The notes: generated by a model from the sequence alone, not told the origin. A DNA stretch of 64,000 bases from Mycobacteroides chelonae (GCA_014204435.1 JACHLF010000003.1:1-64000), one strand, 5' to 3'; positions 49,122-58,440 are shown, counted from the first letter of the stretch. Numbers and translations are program-made.

Positions 49122-50111
49122 CTAAAGAATCGGCCCTTCCGGGGACGGCCCTGACGGGTCCTCGCCGAACTTGGCCTGTTCAGCGAGGAATCGCTCGAAC
49201 TCCCCGGCCAACTCGTCACCGCTGGGTAGTTCCTCGTCCCGTGCCAGCAATGAACGGTTCTCCTGGGCCGCGACAAAGGCGTCGTACTGGCGTTCCAGCG
49301 CGTGGACCACCTGGGCGACCTCCTCGCTGCCCTCGACCTGGTCATTGATCTGATTACGCACCTTGGCGGCGGCCTCAGTGAGCTCCTGCAGGGGAAGATC
49401 CAGGTCACCCGTCCTGGCCACTTCCTCCAGCAGTCGCTGAGAGGCCTCGGGGTAATCGGTCTGCGCCAGGTAGTGCGGGACGTGGACGGCGAAGCCGATC
49501 ACGTCGTGTCCGTGCTGGGCAAGGCGGAACTCCAGCAGGTTGGAAGCACTGCCCGGCACCTGAACCTCATCGATCCAGCCCGGGTGCTCGTCCAGCGTTT
49601 TGCGGTCGTTTCCGTGCGCGGTCAGGGTGATGGGGCGTGTATGTGGAACCGCCATGGGGATCGCGCCCAGGCCGATGGTCTTGCGCACGCCGAGCTGCTC
49701 AGCGAGCAGCCGGATGGCATTGACGAATCGCTCCCACTTCAGATCCGGTTCGAGGCCGGCCAGCAGCAGGAAGGGCGTGCCCTTGGTGTCCTTGAGCGCG
49801 TACAGGTTGAGCTCCGGGGTGGCGTACTCGGTGAAGTGATCACTCTTGAACGTCATTACCGGCCGGCGCGACCGGTAGTCGAGCAGATCGTCGATCGCGA
49901 AGGACGCCACCAACTCGCTCTCAAGCGTCGTGCGCAGGTGTGCTGCAGCGAGCTTCACGGCGTGGCCGGAGTCGGAGAAGCCCTGCAATGCGTGCACCAG
50001 AACGGGGCCGCGTCCATCGGCAGCCGCCAGTTGTGGGCCCGGGAATTCCAACTCGTACATGCAGCTCTGATCCGGCCGGTACGGCTGCTGGTCTCCGTCG
50101 TCGCTAGTCAT
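49122..50111 (-). CDS. PAC2-family protein (Rv2714-type)
   Basis: A 329-residue PAC2 protein (proteasome-assembly-chaperone-2 fold). Motifs: VLVHALQGFSDSGHAVKLAA, FAIDDLLDYRSRRPVMTF, LLAGLEPDLKWERFVNAI and PHYLAQTDYPEASQRLLEEV. An acidic coiled tail follows. The bacterial proteins are structurally known but functionally unassigned. ATG at 50109-50111. It stands upstream of the hydrolase in the same direction, separated by 54 bases. Confidence 0.9.
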   Translation of the reverse strand: MTSDDGDQQPYRPDQSCMYELEFPGPQLAAADGRGPVLVHALQGFSDSGHAVKLAAAHLRTTLESELVASFAIDDLLDYRSRRPVMTFKSDHFTEYATPELNLYALKDTKGTPFLLLAGLEPDLKWERFVNAIRLLAEQLGVRKTIGLGAIPMAVPHTRPITLTAHGNDRKTLDEHPGWIDEVQVPGSASNLLEFRLAQHGHDVIGFAVHVPHYLAQTDYPEASQRLLEEVARTGDLDLPLQELTEAAAKVRNQINDQVEGSEEVAQVVHALERQYDAFVAAQENRSLLARDEELPSGDELAGEFERFLAEQAKFGEDPSGPSPEGPIL

Positions 50112-50249
50112 CGCTTTCGCCTCCCTTCGCGCTCTGTACCTACCAGTGTCCCTTACCGGTAGGCAAACGGCGAATGTATCTGTGGCCTCAACGGCCCGGG
50201 CGGCATGCCAATTCCGGGTGCGGCAGGTATTCGCCGAGCGCGAAATCGC

Positions 50250-50755
50250 TCAGGCCTTGAAGTGATTCAGTGCACGAATCTTGTTCATCACATTGAGTGC
50301 GGCCACCTTGTACAACTCGGAGAACGTCGGGTAGTCGAAAACCGCGTCAACCAGGTATTCGGCCGTGCCGCTGCAGCCCATCACCGCCTGTCCGATGTGA
50401 ACCAGGTCGGTGGCATCGGAGCCGAAGATGTGTACTCCGAGCAGCTTGAGGTCCTCGGTGGACACCCAGCAGCTTGAGCATCCCGTAGGAATCCCCGGCG
50501 ATCTGGCCGCGTGCCAGTTCGCGGTACCGCGAGACGCCCACATCGTACGGAATCGCGTTCTTGGTGAGTTCGACCTCGGTGGCGCCGTCGGGGATCGAGT
50601 AGATGTCGATCGGCTGCAGGTCGGTCATGCCCTTGGAGGGCTCGCCGAATGCGTGGTACGCCGCCAGGCGCCCCTGATCCATCGACGTGGTAGCCAGCGC
50701 CGGGAATCCGATGAGGTCGCCTACCGCGTAGATGCGGTCGACCTTGGTCTTGGTC
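50250..50755 (-). pseudogene. sthA: headless and frameshifted soluble pyridine-nucleotide transhydrogenase
   Basis: Only the C-terminal third of SthA is left. It begins near 50755 with [20 protein letters not shown], continues through [20 protein letters not shown] to [10 protein letters not shown]. One extra G near 50475 then shifts the frame, and the rest ([40 protein letters not shown]) ends at 50250. The FAD-binding domain and redox cysteines (about 300 residues) are gone; a lipoprotein gene on the other strand starts where they should be. SthA interconverts NADH and NADPH and is intact at this position in M. tuberculosis. Confidence 0.92.
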
Positions 50756-50809
50756 CTGGTCGAATCTCGCGCGCGCCTCCTGAGGCCCGGCCGGTGCCGA
50801 TGGCAGCAT

Positions 50810-51550
50810 GTGAGCGTGACGGCATCGCGGCTGCTGGCGACGGTTGTGGTGGCTGGATGCTGCGCGGCCGTGTGTTTGTCGTTGCCCGCGTGCTCGCGGG
50901 CAATCGAGGGATCGGCTGTGCAGTCATCGGGCGGCGCGTCGTCCCCGCTGACCACCACGCCAGCACCGCCGCGGGCGCCGACGGGCCCGGTGGCGCCGCT
51001 CCTGCTGGCGCCGGCGGATTTCCCGCACCAGTATCGGGCCAGCACGTTGGACCCGAACGCGGCCGGCTTGGCACTTCGCGATATCCGGGGTGTGCCCGAG
51101 GAGGCGAGCGTCGTCCCGGCCACCTGCGCGCCACCGCCCCTCCCGGCGATGCCGCAGGATGTGGCGGTGGCGGTGGGTACCAATGCCTCCGACAATTCGA
51201 CCATCACGGTCGCGGTGCTGCGGGTGCCGCAGCCACTTGCTACGTACAAGACTCAGTTGGAGCGGTGCGGCTCGTTCACCTTCAGCGGTCCCGATCAGAC
51301 TCAGAGCACGGTCACGGCCTCGCAGGCGGTCGCTCCTCCCATCAACGCCGATGACTCGATTGCGGTCAATCAGACCGTGTCTCCGGCCGGCACGGGCGGC
51401 GCGCACACGACACTGTCGCTCATCGCGCAGATCGCCGATATTCGAATTCAGGCCACGTACATGACTTTTCAGGGCACTGAGCCCGACGCTGTGCTCCTGG
51501 ATCAGGCCTTCACCGCCGCAGTACTCAAGGTGCACGACAACTTCCGCTGA
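50810..51550 (+). CDS. lipoprotein, unknown function
   Basis: A lipoprotein of 246 residues. The signal helix (about 8-28) ends in a lipobox LPAC followed by SRAIEGSAV, the pattern of mycobacterial Lpq proteins. The mature part has a Ser/Pro linker, then one domain ([41 protein letters not shown]) with two cysteines and an all-beta look. GTG 50810 or 50816 may start it. It faces away from the truncated sthA, so a deletion fused its promoter region to the relic. Confidence 0.75.
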   Translation: MSVTASRLLATVVVAGCCAAVCLSLPACSRAIEGSAVQSSGGASSPLTTTPAPPRAPTGPVAPLLLAPADFPHQYRASTLDPNAAGLALRDIRGVPEEASVVPATCAPPPLPAMPQDVAVAVGTNASDNSTITVAVLRVPQPLATYKTQLERCGSFTFSGPDQTQSTVTASQAVAPPINADDSIAVNQTVSPAGTGGAHTTLSLIAQIADIRIQATYMTFQGTEPDAVLLDQAFTAAVLKVHDNFR

Positions 51551-51669
51551 CGTGCGGACTGGTCGGGGCCCTGTCCACAAACGCCGCCGTATCCACAGAT
51601 CTTCGAGGGCCGTCCATACGCCCAGTTCGCGGTGGGTGAGGTGACGGTCCTTGCTGCCAGAGTGCGGAT

Positions 51670-52728
51670 ATGACATCACTGATTCCCGGGCCACCCGGAC
51701 GCCCCGATTTCGGCTTGAACCGGCCTGCGGCGCTGATCGCCGCGCTACCGGCAATGCTGGGGTTCGTCCCCGAAGATTCTCTGGTGGTCATCACCCTTGC
51801 CAATGGGTTGGTCGAGGCGATTCTGCGCAGGGATCTCGATGACCTGGATCACCCCGAGAGTGCGGCGTTCGCGGCGCTGGCGGAGGTTCTCGCTCCGAGC
51901 CCGGCCGACGCGGTGATCGCCGTGGTGATCAGCGCTAGTCTTGATCAGCGGGCTGCCGGCGACATCATCGGACGGTTGGCCAAACATCTGGATTGGCAGG
52001 GGATCTCGTTGATTGCCGGGCACTCGGTGGACCGTGTCGCCCCTGACGGGTGGTGGCGCTGCTACGACGGATGCGGTGCGGGCGGACCCGTCGACGACCC
52101 GCAGTGCTCACCGCTGACGGCGGCCGCGGTGTTGGCGGGCAGGACCGTGCATCGCCGCCGAGAGGATCTCGTGGCGTTGATCGCACCCAACGACACGCAC
52201 CGCACCGCCGCGCTGGCAGACTCCTTGCGGCGCCCGTCCCAGCGGCAGGGCGATCAGGCGGCGGCGGACCGGCGCGCGGTGAACCACGTGATGCGGGTGG
52301 CCTGCCGGACGGCCGCATTCCGGCCGCTCTCGAACCGAGACCTGCTGGCCATCGCTCGCTCGCTTACGGTCGTGCGTGTGCGGGACACGGTGTGCGCGTT
52401 GGCGGTCGGCATGCTGGCCGCCAACGTGGAAAGGCTGTGGCTGGCACTGAGTCGCTTGCTGCCCGCGCCCTGGCGTGCGGACACCTTGGTGCTACTGGGC
52501 TTCAGCGCCTATGTGCGTGGCGATGGTCCGCTGGCGGGTGTCGCCCTGGATAGCGCGCTGGCGGCCCAGCCCGACCATCGCTTGGGGCAATTGCTCATGT
52601 CGGCGTTGCACACCGGCATGCGGCCCGACGAGATTGGCACTTTGGCCGATACCGGATTCCGGCTCGCCCGCGAACTGGGAATCAGCCTGCCGCCCAGGAA
52701 TATCCAACGATCCGGACGGGTGTGTTAG
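51670..52728 (+). CDS. DUF4192 protein (Rv2712c-type)
   Basis: A 352-residue actinobacterial DUF4192 protein with the typical opening LNRPAALIAALPAMLGFVPE and DSLVVITL, a Cys-containing loop (WWRCYDGCGAGGPVDDP) and a helical C-terminal half (FSAYVRGDGPLAGVALDSALAAQPDH resembles a TPR-like repeat). Function unknown. ATG 51670. Its stop overlaps the end of ideR by four bases; the pairing is conserved in mycobacteria. Confidence 0.88.
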   Translation: MTSLIPGPPGRPDFGLNRPAALIAALPAMLGFVPEDSLVVITLANGLVEAILRRDLDDLDHPESAAFAALAEVLAPSPADAVIAVVISASLDQRAAGDIIGRLAKHLDWQGISLIAGHSVDRVAPDGWWRCYDGCGAGGPVDDPQCSPLTAAAVLAGRTVHRRREDLVALIAPNDTHRTAALADSLRRPSQRQGDQAAADRRAVNHVMRVACRTAAFRPLSNRDLLAIARSLTVVRVRDTVCALAVGMLAANVERLWLALSRLLPAPWRADTLVLLGFSAYVRGDGPLAGVALDSALAAQPDHRLGQLLMSALHTGMRPDEIGTLADTGFRLARELGISLPPRNIQRSGRVC

Positions 52729-53411
52729 ACCTTTGCCACCATGACGGCATGCGCCATCTCGTGCGGCAGTTCGACGCTTTCATGACCGGGGATGATGATG
52801 ATGACGCCGTCGGGGGAGGGTTCCACGGTCACACGTGCGTTCGGCACGACGCCGGCGTCCTTGAGGCGGGACAGCAGGTCGGTGTCGGCCTGCACGTGCT
52901 CGGCCAGCCGGCGAACCACCACGGCGACCTGCGCTCCCGACGAAATCTCCGTGAGCCGCACCGCGCTGGCGGTCTCGGACCTGTCCGCCGGCACACCCAG
53001 CTCGGACAAGCCGGGGATTGGGTTGCCGAACGGTGAGGTGGTCGGATTGTTGAGCACCGTGAGCAGGCGACGCTCGACGTCCTCGCTCATCACGTGCTCC
53101 CAGCGGCATGCCTCGGCGTGCACGTCCTCCCACGGCAGTCCGATGATGTCCACCAACAGGCACTCGGCGAGCCGGTGCTTGCGCATGACCGAGACCGCGA
53201 GCGCGCGGCCCTTGTCGGTGAGTTCCAGGTGGCGGTCGCCGGCGACGTTCAGGAGGCCGTCGCGCTCCATGCGCGCCACGGTTTGGCTGACGGTCGGGCC
53301 GCTCTGCTCCAGCCTTTCGGCGATGCGAGCACGCAGCGGCACCACGCCCTCTTCTTCAAGGTCGTAGATCGTGCGCAGATACATCTCTGTCGTATCGACA
53401 AGATCGTTCAC
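52725..53411 (-). CDS. ideR: iron-dependent regulator IdeR
   Basis: A 228-residue DtxR-family repressor controlling siderophore and iron-storage genes. All metal ligands are present: Met10, Cys102, Glu105, His106 (site 1) and His79, Glu83, His98 (site 2). The winged helix is at 26-50 (SGPTVSQTVARMER) and an SH3-like C-terminal domain follows. ATG at 53411. It is downstream of sigB in the same direction but separated by a strong terminator hairpin. Confidence 0.97.
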   Translation of the reverse strand: MNDLVDTTEMYLRTIYDLEEEGVVPLRARIAERLEQSGPTVSQTVARMERDGLLNVAGDRHLELTDKGRALAVSVMRKHRLAECLLVDIIGLPWEDVHAEACRWEHVMSEDVERRLLTVLNNPTTSPFGNPIPGLSELGVPADRSETASAVRLTEISSGAQVAVVVRRLAEHVQADTDLLSRLKDAGVVPNARVTVEPSPDGVIIIIPGHESVELPHEMAHAVMVAKV

Positions 53412-53458
53412 TACTCGCCCCTTACGGTCGTGCTCAGTCTACCGATCTACAACGCAAA

Positions 53459-53493
53459 TCGGGGCGCTGCGCTTCCATAACGCAGCGCCCCGA
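53459..53493 (-). terminator. terminator hairpin of sigB
   Basis: A perfect 13-bp inverted repeat, TCGGGGCGCTGCG (53459-53471) and CGCAGCGCCCCGA (53481-53493), with a nine-base loop begins 20 bases after the sigB stop. On the minus strand it is followed by GATTTGCGTTG, moderately T-rich. It should end sigB transcription and leave ideR with its own promoter in the 48 bases upstream of its ATG. Confidence 0.85.
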
Positions 53494-53512
53494 GGGCAGG
53501 GTAGTAGGTCAA

Positions 53513-54484
53513 CTAGCTCGCGTACGAACGCAGGCGCTCCGCGCGATCGCCGTGGCGCAGTTTGGCCATGACCTCGCGCTCGATCTGGCGCACCCGCTCG
53601 CGTGAAAGCCCGAACAGCTTGCCGATCTGGTCCAGCGTCCGTGCCTGGCCGTCATCGAGTCCGTACCGGAGCCGAATGACCTGCTGCTCGCGTTCGTCCA
53701 GCGTGGACAGCACGCTGCGCACGTCCGAGTGCAGTAGCTCGGCGATGACGGCGTTCTCTGCCGACATGGCCTCGGTGTCTTCGATGAAGTCACCCAGCGG
53801 TGCTTCCTCGTCGGTACCCACCGGCATATCCAGGCTCACAGGATCCCGGCTGTGGTCCAGCAGGTCGCCGATCTTCTCCACGGGGATGCCGGACTCCTCG
53901 GCCAGTTCCTCGTCGCTGGCCTCCCGGCCGAGCCGCTGGTGCAGTTCTCGCTTGATGCGCGCCAGCTTGTTCACCTGCTCTACCAGGTGCACAGGCAGGC
54001 GGATGGTACGGCTCTGATCTGCCATGCCGCGGGTGATGGCCTGGCGGATCCACCAGGTGGCGTAGGTGGAGAACTTGAAGCCCTTGGCGTAGTCGAACTT
54101 CTCCATCGCGCGGATCAAGCCCAGGTTGCCCTCTTGGATCAGGTCCAGCAGCGGCATCCCGCGGCCGGTGTAGCGCTTGGCGAGCGAGACGACCAGGCGC
54201 AGGTTCGCCTCCAGCAGGTGGCTGCGCGCCGCGTTGCCCTCACGCACGATGACCGCCAGATCCTTCTTGCGGGCCTCGCCGAGCCGTTTCTTCGTGTCCA
54301 GAAGGTGCTGGGCGTACAGCCCCGCCTCGATCCGTTTGGCCAGCTCGACTTCGTCCTCCGCCGTGAGTAGAGCAGTCTTGCCGATGCCGTTCAAATACAC
54401 CCGAACAAGGTCGGCGGCTGGACTCTGGGCGTCCAGATCCTCGGACTCAGTAGTGCGGGCCGGACGGGTCGTGGCGTTTGCCAT
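53513..54484 (-). CDS. sigB: RNA polymerase sigma factor SigB
   Basis: A 323-residue group-2 sigma-70 factor. Region 1.2 begins at [21 protein letters not shown], region 2 contains [20 protein letters not shown] and [20 protein letters not shown], region 3 [16 protein letters not shown], region 4 [20 protein letters not shown]. Lacks the long N-terminal extension of SigA. AGGAGG at 54490-54495 precedes the ATG. General-stress and stationary-phase role. An ECF-type promoter lies upstream. Confidence 0.98.
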   Translation of the reverse strand: MANATTRPARTTESEDLDAQSPAADLVRVYLNGIGKTALLTAEDEVELAKRIEAGLYAQHLLDTKKRLGEARKKDLAVIVREGNAARSHLLEANLRLVVSLAKRYTGRGMPLLDLIQEGNLGLIRAMEKFDYAKGFKFSTYATWWIRQAITRGMADQSRTIRLPVHLVEQVNKLARIKRELHQRLGREASDEELAEESGIPVEKIGDLLDHSRDPVSLDMPVGTDEEAPLGDFIEDTEAMSAENAVIAELLHSDVRSVLSTLDEREQQVIRLRYGLDDGQARTLDQIGKLFGLSRERVRQIEREVMAKLRHGDRAERLRSYAS

Positions 54485-54521
54485 CGCTGCCTCCTAGTTG
54501 ATCCGTAAGTCTCATGTGTTG

Positions 54522-54548
54522 CAACGCCCGGTAGGCCCAGAAAGTTCC
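54522..54548 (-). promoter_or_regulatory. SigE/SigH-type promoter of sigB
   Basis: On the minus strand GGAAC (54548-54544), 17 bases, then CGTTG (54526-54522) fit the GGAAC/CGTT core of mycobacterial ECF sigma promoters. The sigB ATG is 38 bases downstream. In M. tuberculosis sigB is transcribed by SigE and SigH, so this fits known wiring. Confidence 0.7.
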
Positions 54549-54631
54549 TGAGGTTCCCCAATGGCGCTGTCACTGACCTGCTGATTTGGCGGATGCAGCT
54601 GAGAATGTCCTGAGAATTGACATAGCTGTCC

Positions 54632-55024
54632 CTAAGACGGGCCAGCAGAGCCTTCCGGCGGGACCTGCCGTTGCGGCGTGGAAGCGGGATCGATGGCTCT
54701 GCGCTCGGCGGTGGGGAACAGCGCGTGATGTTGCGTCTGGGGGCCGTAACGACGCGGCTCCTCGGCCTTGCGGGCCGGACGGTCGTTGGCGATCAACACG
54801 GCCATCCACGGCAGCGGGATCGACGCGGCCAGGATGGCCAGCGAGATCCACCCGTTATGCCACACGCTATAGGCCCAAGCGGCGCCCAGGAGAGCGGGGA
54901 TACGGAACGCCATCAGCGTCAGATAACGGCGTACCCGAGCGCGATGCTGGTCCTCTACCGAGACCGCGGCCGCTGTGATGAGTGCTGGACGGCCGTCGTC
55001 ATCGAACGACAGCTCTTTTCTCAT
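54632..55024 (-). CDS. DUF3099 membrane protein (Rv2709-type)
   Basis: A 130-residue DUF3099 protein. The N-terminal part (DDGRPALITAAAVSVEDQHRARVRRYLTL) resembles the family head; two helices follow (about 39-57 and 60-79, WISLAILAASIPLPWMAVLIA), then NDRPARKAEE and a polar tail. ATG at 55022-55024, 25 bases from the divergent DUF3039 start. The gene precedes sigB with 147 bases between. Role unknown. Confidence 0.85.
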   Translation of the reverse strand: MRKELSFDDDGRPALITAAAVSVEDQHRARVRRYLTLMAFRIPALLGAAWAYSVWHNGWISLAILAASIPLPWMAVLIANDRPARKAEEPRRYGPQTQHHALFPTAERRAIDPASTPQRQVPPEGSAGPS

Positions 55025-55049
55025 ATCTCCACAATGTCACAATGTAGGA

Positions 55050-55283
55050 ATGGACACGCAGACGATCGAGCGTCCGGACACCACCGTCGACGAAAGCACT
55101 GATAGCGATACGCCGAAGGTCTTCCACTACGTCAAGAAGGACAAGATCGTCGAAAGCGCGGTCATGGGAAACCACGTAGTGGCTTTGTGCGGTGAGGTCT
55201 TTCCGGTGACCCGGTCGGCCAAGCCCGGCTCGCCGGTGTGCCCCGACTGCAAGCGCATCTACGAAATGATGAAGCGGGACTAA
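55050..55283 (+). CDS. DUF3039 protein (Rv2708c-type)
   Basis: A 77-residue protein conserved in actinobacteria next to sigB. VFHYVKKDKIVESAVMGNHV, then VALCGEVFPVTRSAKPGSPV and CPDCKRIYEMM give one lone Cys plus a CxxC that could bind zinc. ATG 55050. Ends overlap the YihY gene by four bases. Function unknown. Confidence 0.9.
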   Translation: MDTQTIERPDTTVDESTDSDTPKVFHYVKKDKIVESAVMGNHVVALCGEVFPVTRSAKPGSPVCPDCKRIYEMMKRD

Positions 55284-56251
55284 CAGCCCTCCGGGGAGTC
55301 TGCGGGGGCGTCCAATGCTCCCTCGGCGGCGCTGTTCTGGCCATGTCGGGGGCTCAGCCATTCCCGCAGCTGGCGGGCGTGCGTCGCCCCGGCCGGCCAG
55401 TTCTCCTCGATGGCGGCATTGAGCTCGGCGCCGAGCACGATAGCGAATCCGAGCATGAACGCGAACAGCAGGAACGCGATGGGGGTGGCCAGCGCGCCGT
55501 AGGTGTATCCGGTTCGGGTGATCCAGTTCAGGTAGAACCGCAGCGTGAGGCTGGCGATGACGAAGAACGTGACTGCCAGCAGCGCGCCGATCAAAAGCCG
55601 GTGCGAAGGAAGTGGTCTGGGTAGGGATACCCGGTACAGCAGCGTCACCAGAGCCACCAGTGCGATGCCCAGCAGTGGGAAGTAGCCGTACCGCAGCAGT
55701 GCGTTCCACGAGTCGGGGACCACCTCGGCGATGCGTTTGGGCCCCAGCGCGATCACCGGCAATGTCACCACGGCCATCGCCAACGTGGCGACATACAGTC
55801 CCAGCGCAAAGAACCGCTGACGAACGGGGTGGCGCAACGGTGTCTGGTCATGGGCCTCCACAACGGAGTCCACGAAGCTCGATATCGCCGACGACCCCGC
55901 CCACAGCGAGATGACGAATCCGATGGACACCACCTCGCCGCGCCCATCGCGCATGATGTCGATGATCGTCGGTTCGATGATCTCGGCGACCACGCTCTTG
56001 CTGAACACGCTGTTGGCCACCCGCAGTAGCCGCTCCTGGATCTCGGGCAGCGTGTCGGGACCGAACAGCGGCCCGACGAACGTCAGACTTCCCAAGATGC
56101 CCAAAAGCAGTGGCGGTAGCGACAACACCTGCCAAAAGGCGGCTTGGGCAGACTGCGCGAAAATCGAGTCGTCCCAACTCTTTACGGCGGTTCGGCGCAT
56201 CACGTGCAAGATGTCTCGACCTATCGAGACATGGCGCGGCTTCTCACTCAT
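55280..56251 (-). CDS. YihY/virulence-factor BrkB-family membrane protein (Rv2707-type)
   Basis: A 323-residue membrane protein with six helices in the YihY pattern: SIFAQSAQAAFWQVLSLPPL, GEVVSIGFVISLWAGSSAIS (the most conserved part), ALRYGYF and YGALATPIAFLLFAFMLGFA, then ELNAAIEENWP. Once misnamed RNase BN. ATG 56251 is used; a GTG two codons upstream is possible. Converges with DUF3039. Confidence 0.9.
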   Translation of the reverse strand: MSEKPRHVSIGRDILHVMRRTAVKSWDDSIFAQSAQAAFWQVLSLPPLLLGILGSLTFVGPLFGPDTLPEIQERLLRVANSVFSKSVVAEIIEPTIIDIMRDGRGEVVSIGFVISLWAGSSAISSFVDSVVEAHDQTPLRHPVRQRFFALGLYVATLAMAVVTLPVIALGPKRIAEVVPDSWNALLRYGYFPLLGIALVALVTLLYRVSLPRPLPSHRLLIGALLAVTFFVIASLTLRFYLNWITRTGYTYGALATPIAFLLFAFMLGFAIVLGAELNAAIEENWPAGATHARQLREWLSPRHGQNSAAEGALDAPADSPEGC

Positions 56252-56315
56252 GGCCACACCAGCATTCCTGATACGACAGTCAGCGGTGGCTACCGGGGGG
56301 TGAAAACCGCGGTGA

Positions 56316-56510
56316 CTAATCCTCTGAAGGGCCGCTGATGTAAATCACTGCCGACATTGCGCTGAGCTTTTCGGAGTGCTCATTGGCGTGATGCTGGCAA
56401 AAGAGCAGCTCGGCTCCGGACGGGAGCGTGGCGCGAACTCGGGCAGCCGCTCCGCAACGATCGCAGCGGTCAGCCTTCGTCAGCTCTGGACTGGTCAGAG
56501 TTGCGTTCAT
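56316..56510 (-). CDS. small zinc-ribbon-like DUF7455 protein
   Basis: A 64-residue soluble protein with KADRCDRCGAAARVRATL and ELLFCQHHANEHSEKL: a CxxC plus C-x2-H pattern that should bind one zinc. The DUF7455 proteins are widespread in actinobacteria near sigma-factor genes; function unknown. ATG at 56508-56510. It stands 65 bases upstream of the YihY gene, in the same direction. Confidence 0.85.
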   Translation of the reverse strand: MNATLTSPELTKADRCDRCGAAARVRATLPSGAELLFCQHHANEHSEKLSAMSAVIYISGPSED

Positions 56511-56682
56511 GGCTCCTCCGTATCTCTCCTGAGCTTTGCGGTCCGGTGAACCGCTCGGCGCTTCCGTTTGTACCTGATATGTACATTGTCAGACGTTTGG
56601 GGGGTTTCGGTTGTTCCCTATGTGTGTCCGGTGTGTCGCGGCTCACGCTCGGGGTGTATCAGGGCGGAGGCAGGCTGGTGTG

Positions 56683-57060
56683 ATGCAGTCGATGCCGATG
56701 GACAACCCCGAACTTCTTCACATCTGTTCCGCGCAGGAGTGGGCGTTGGCTCGCGCGCAGGGGGAGTATCGGCCCACGTCACTGGCCGAAACGGGCTTTG
56801 TTCATCTCTCCGCGCCGTATCAGATTCACCTTCCGGCCAACCGCTTGTATCGCGGAAGGCGTGATCTGGTCATATTGTCCGTTGCCCTGAATCTGCTTGA
56901 CTCTCCGGTACGTTGGGAACCGGGTATACCCAGCGACCCCGAATCGATGCTGTTCCCTCACTTGTACGGACCGCTGCCGATAGCCGCAGCTACCTCTGTG
57001 GCGAATTTCCGGCCGGGATCGGACGGATTTTTTGAGCCGCTGGCGCCAAGCGCTTCCTAA
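56683..57060 (+). CDS. DUF952-family protein
   Basis: A 125-residue DUF952 protein with LLHICSAQEWALARAQGEYR, TGFVHLSAPYQIHLPANRLYRG, DLVILSVALNLL and PHLYGPLPIAAATSV, the complete family pattern. Structures of relatives resemble ADP-ribosyl or ubiquitin-ligase-like folds, but activity is unknown. ATG 56683 follows GGAGG (56666-56670) at a long spacing; ATG 56692 and 56698 are in-frame alternatives that lose up to five residues. Confidence 0.85.
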   Translation: MQSMPMDNPELLHICSAQEWALARAQGEYRPTSLAETGFVHLSAPYQIHLPANRLYRGRRDLVILSVALNLLDSPVRWEPGIPSDPESMLFPHLYGPLPIAAATSVANFRPGSDGFFEPLAPSAS

Positions 57061-57122
57061 GCTATCAACGTGGTAGCTAGACTGACCTAGTTCGTCGGTC
57101 TTGAGATAAGGGGGTAACCGCG

Positions 57123-58019
57123 GTGGCCTCTTCAAATCACCCGCTTAAGACCGTGTTGGCCGACGAGCCCGCGGTTGGCGCCTCGTGGCGCCCGGAGCTT
57201 GCTGCGATGTTCAATCGTGGGGCCGTCACGGACGACACCCTGAACCTCGCTTTCACCGAGATCGTCGCCGAGAACTTTCGCCCCGGACAGCTGCCCGCCG
57301 AACTGACGCGCCTTCGTGAGTCGGGGACCGTGGTCGTGCCGCACGGGGTGTCATTGGGGCTTGCCGGAGCGGACCTGCCCGACGACAAGCGCGTCACGCA
57401 TCTGGCCGCCCTCGCCGCGGAGCTCGACGCTCCGATGGTCAGCGAGCATGTCGCGTTCGTGCGAGCGGGTTTTGAGAGCGGTCGTAGCAGCGGCGTGCTT
57501 GAGGCGGGGCACCTGGTGGCTCCTCCGCGCACGACACTGGCGCTGGACGTGTTGGTGGACAATGTGTCCCGAGTCCAGGATGACCTCGGCGTGCCGTTGG
57601 CCCTGGAAAATGTGGCCACCACCCTGCAGTGGCCCGAAAATGAGCTTAGTGAGCCCGACTACCTGCGTGAACTGTCTCGTCGCACCGGCTGTTGGTTGGT
57701 GCTCGATGTTCCCAACCTATACGCGACGGCGGTGGCTTCCGGCGCCGATCCCGTCGCGCTGCTGCGTCGTTTCCCCCTTGAGCGCGTCGCGTACGTCCAC
57801 ATTGCGGGCGGCCGCTTCGAGGGCAACCTGTACTGGGATACCCACGCCGACAACATCATCGATCCGGTGGCAGATCTGCTCACCGAGCTCGTGGTGCTCA
57901 CCTCAGGGCGCGGCCTGGGCGTGCTGATCGAGCGCGACGGGTCGATCGACGAAGCCAGCGTCAGTGCGGACCTTTCCGTGGTTCGCCAGGCGATCAAGGC
58001 GGGTGTTGTTGATGCTTGA
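57123..58019 (+). CDS. DUF692 multinuclear non-haem iron oxidative enzyme (MNIO)
   Basis: A 298-residue TIM-barrel protein of the DUF692/MNIO family, whose studied members (MbnB, TglH, ChrH, ApyH) use two or three irons and O2 to modify residues of ribosomal peptides. Metal-site motifs are all present: His74 (VVPHGVSLG), Glu108-His109 (VSEHVAF), Glu162-Asn163 (LALENVATT), Asp195-Asn198 (LVLDVPNLY), His226 (VHIAGG), Asp239-His241 (WDTHAD) and Glu270 (VLIERDG). GTG start at 57123. It overlaps its partner gene by eight bases, and a 55-residue peptide gene ends the unit. Confidence 0.88.
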   Translation: MASSNHPLKTVLADEPAVGASWRPELAAMFNRGAVTDDTLNLAFTEIVAENFRPGQLPAELTRLRESGTVVVPHGVSLGLAGADLPDDKRVTHLAALAAELDAPMVSEHVAFVRAGFESGRSSGVLEAGHLVAPPRTTLALDVLVDNVSRVQDDLGVPLALENVATTLQWPENELSEPDYLRELSRRTGCWLVLDVPNLYATAVASGADPVALLRRFPLERVAYVHIAGGRFEGNLYWDTHADNIIDPVADLLTELVVLTSGRGLGVLIERDGSIDEASVSADLSVVRQAIKAGVVDA

Positions 58020-58440
58020 CAACCGCGAGACGCTGCGGCGCCGTCAACTTTCGGTGCTGTCGGATCTGCTGGCCGGCAATGCGCCGTCCGGATTCGATGA
58101 ATACACGGCGCTGACGGCGGGCGAGCAGCTGCGGGTCAAGCGGCGCTACGACGTCGCCAAGGCGGTTCCGTGGCTCGGCGAAATGCCCAACTGGGAGTAC
58201 GAATTCGAGCAGTACGCGCGGTTGCACTCCATGCAGTGCTGTGTGCTGTGCGATGCCAAGGAATTCCGCGAGTACACCTATGAGCTGCCGCGTCTGCGTG
58301 ACTGGGTGCTGGATCGTGAGGTTGCCGAGGGTCTGCGGCGTATAGCCCTGGTGCGCCGTGGCGGTCGCCGCGAACTTCAGATCGCCTTCGGAAAGAAGTC
58401 GCGTTACGTCGCATTACGTCCGGAGCGGGCCGAGGTGTGA
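58012..58440 (+). CDS. MNIO partner protein with a CC-x2-C motif
   Basis: A 142-residue soluble protein. The first half (LSVLSDLLAGNAPSGFDEYT, then RVKRRYDVAKAVPWLG) resembles the short helical domain found next to or fused with DUF692 proteins in Streptomyces (SCO6045-like). The second half has WEYEFEQYARLHSMQCCVLC with Cys76, Cys77 and Cys80, then a basic end (LVRRGGRRELQIAFGKKSRY). ATG 58012 overlaps the MNIO stop. Partner proteins of MNIOs bind the precursor peptide, so that role is inferred here. Confidence 0.65.
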   Translation: MLDNRETLRRRQLSVLSDLLAGNAPSGFDEYTALTAGEQLRVKRRYDVAKAVPWLGEMPNWEYEFEQYARLHSMQCCVLCDAKEFREYTYELPRLRDWVLDREVAEGLRRIALVRRGGRRELQIAFGKKSRYVALRPERAEV

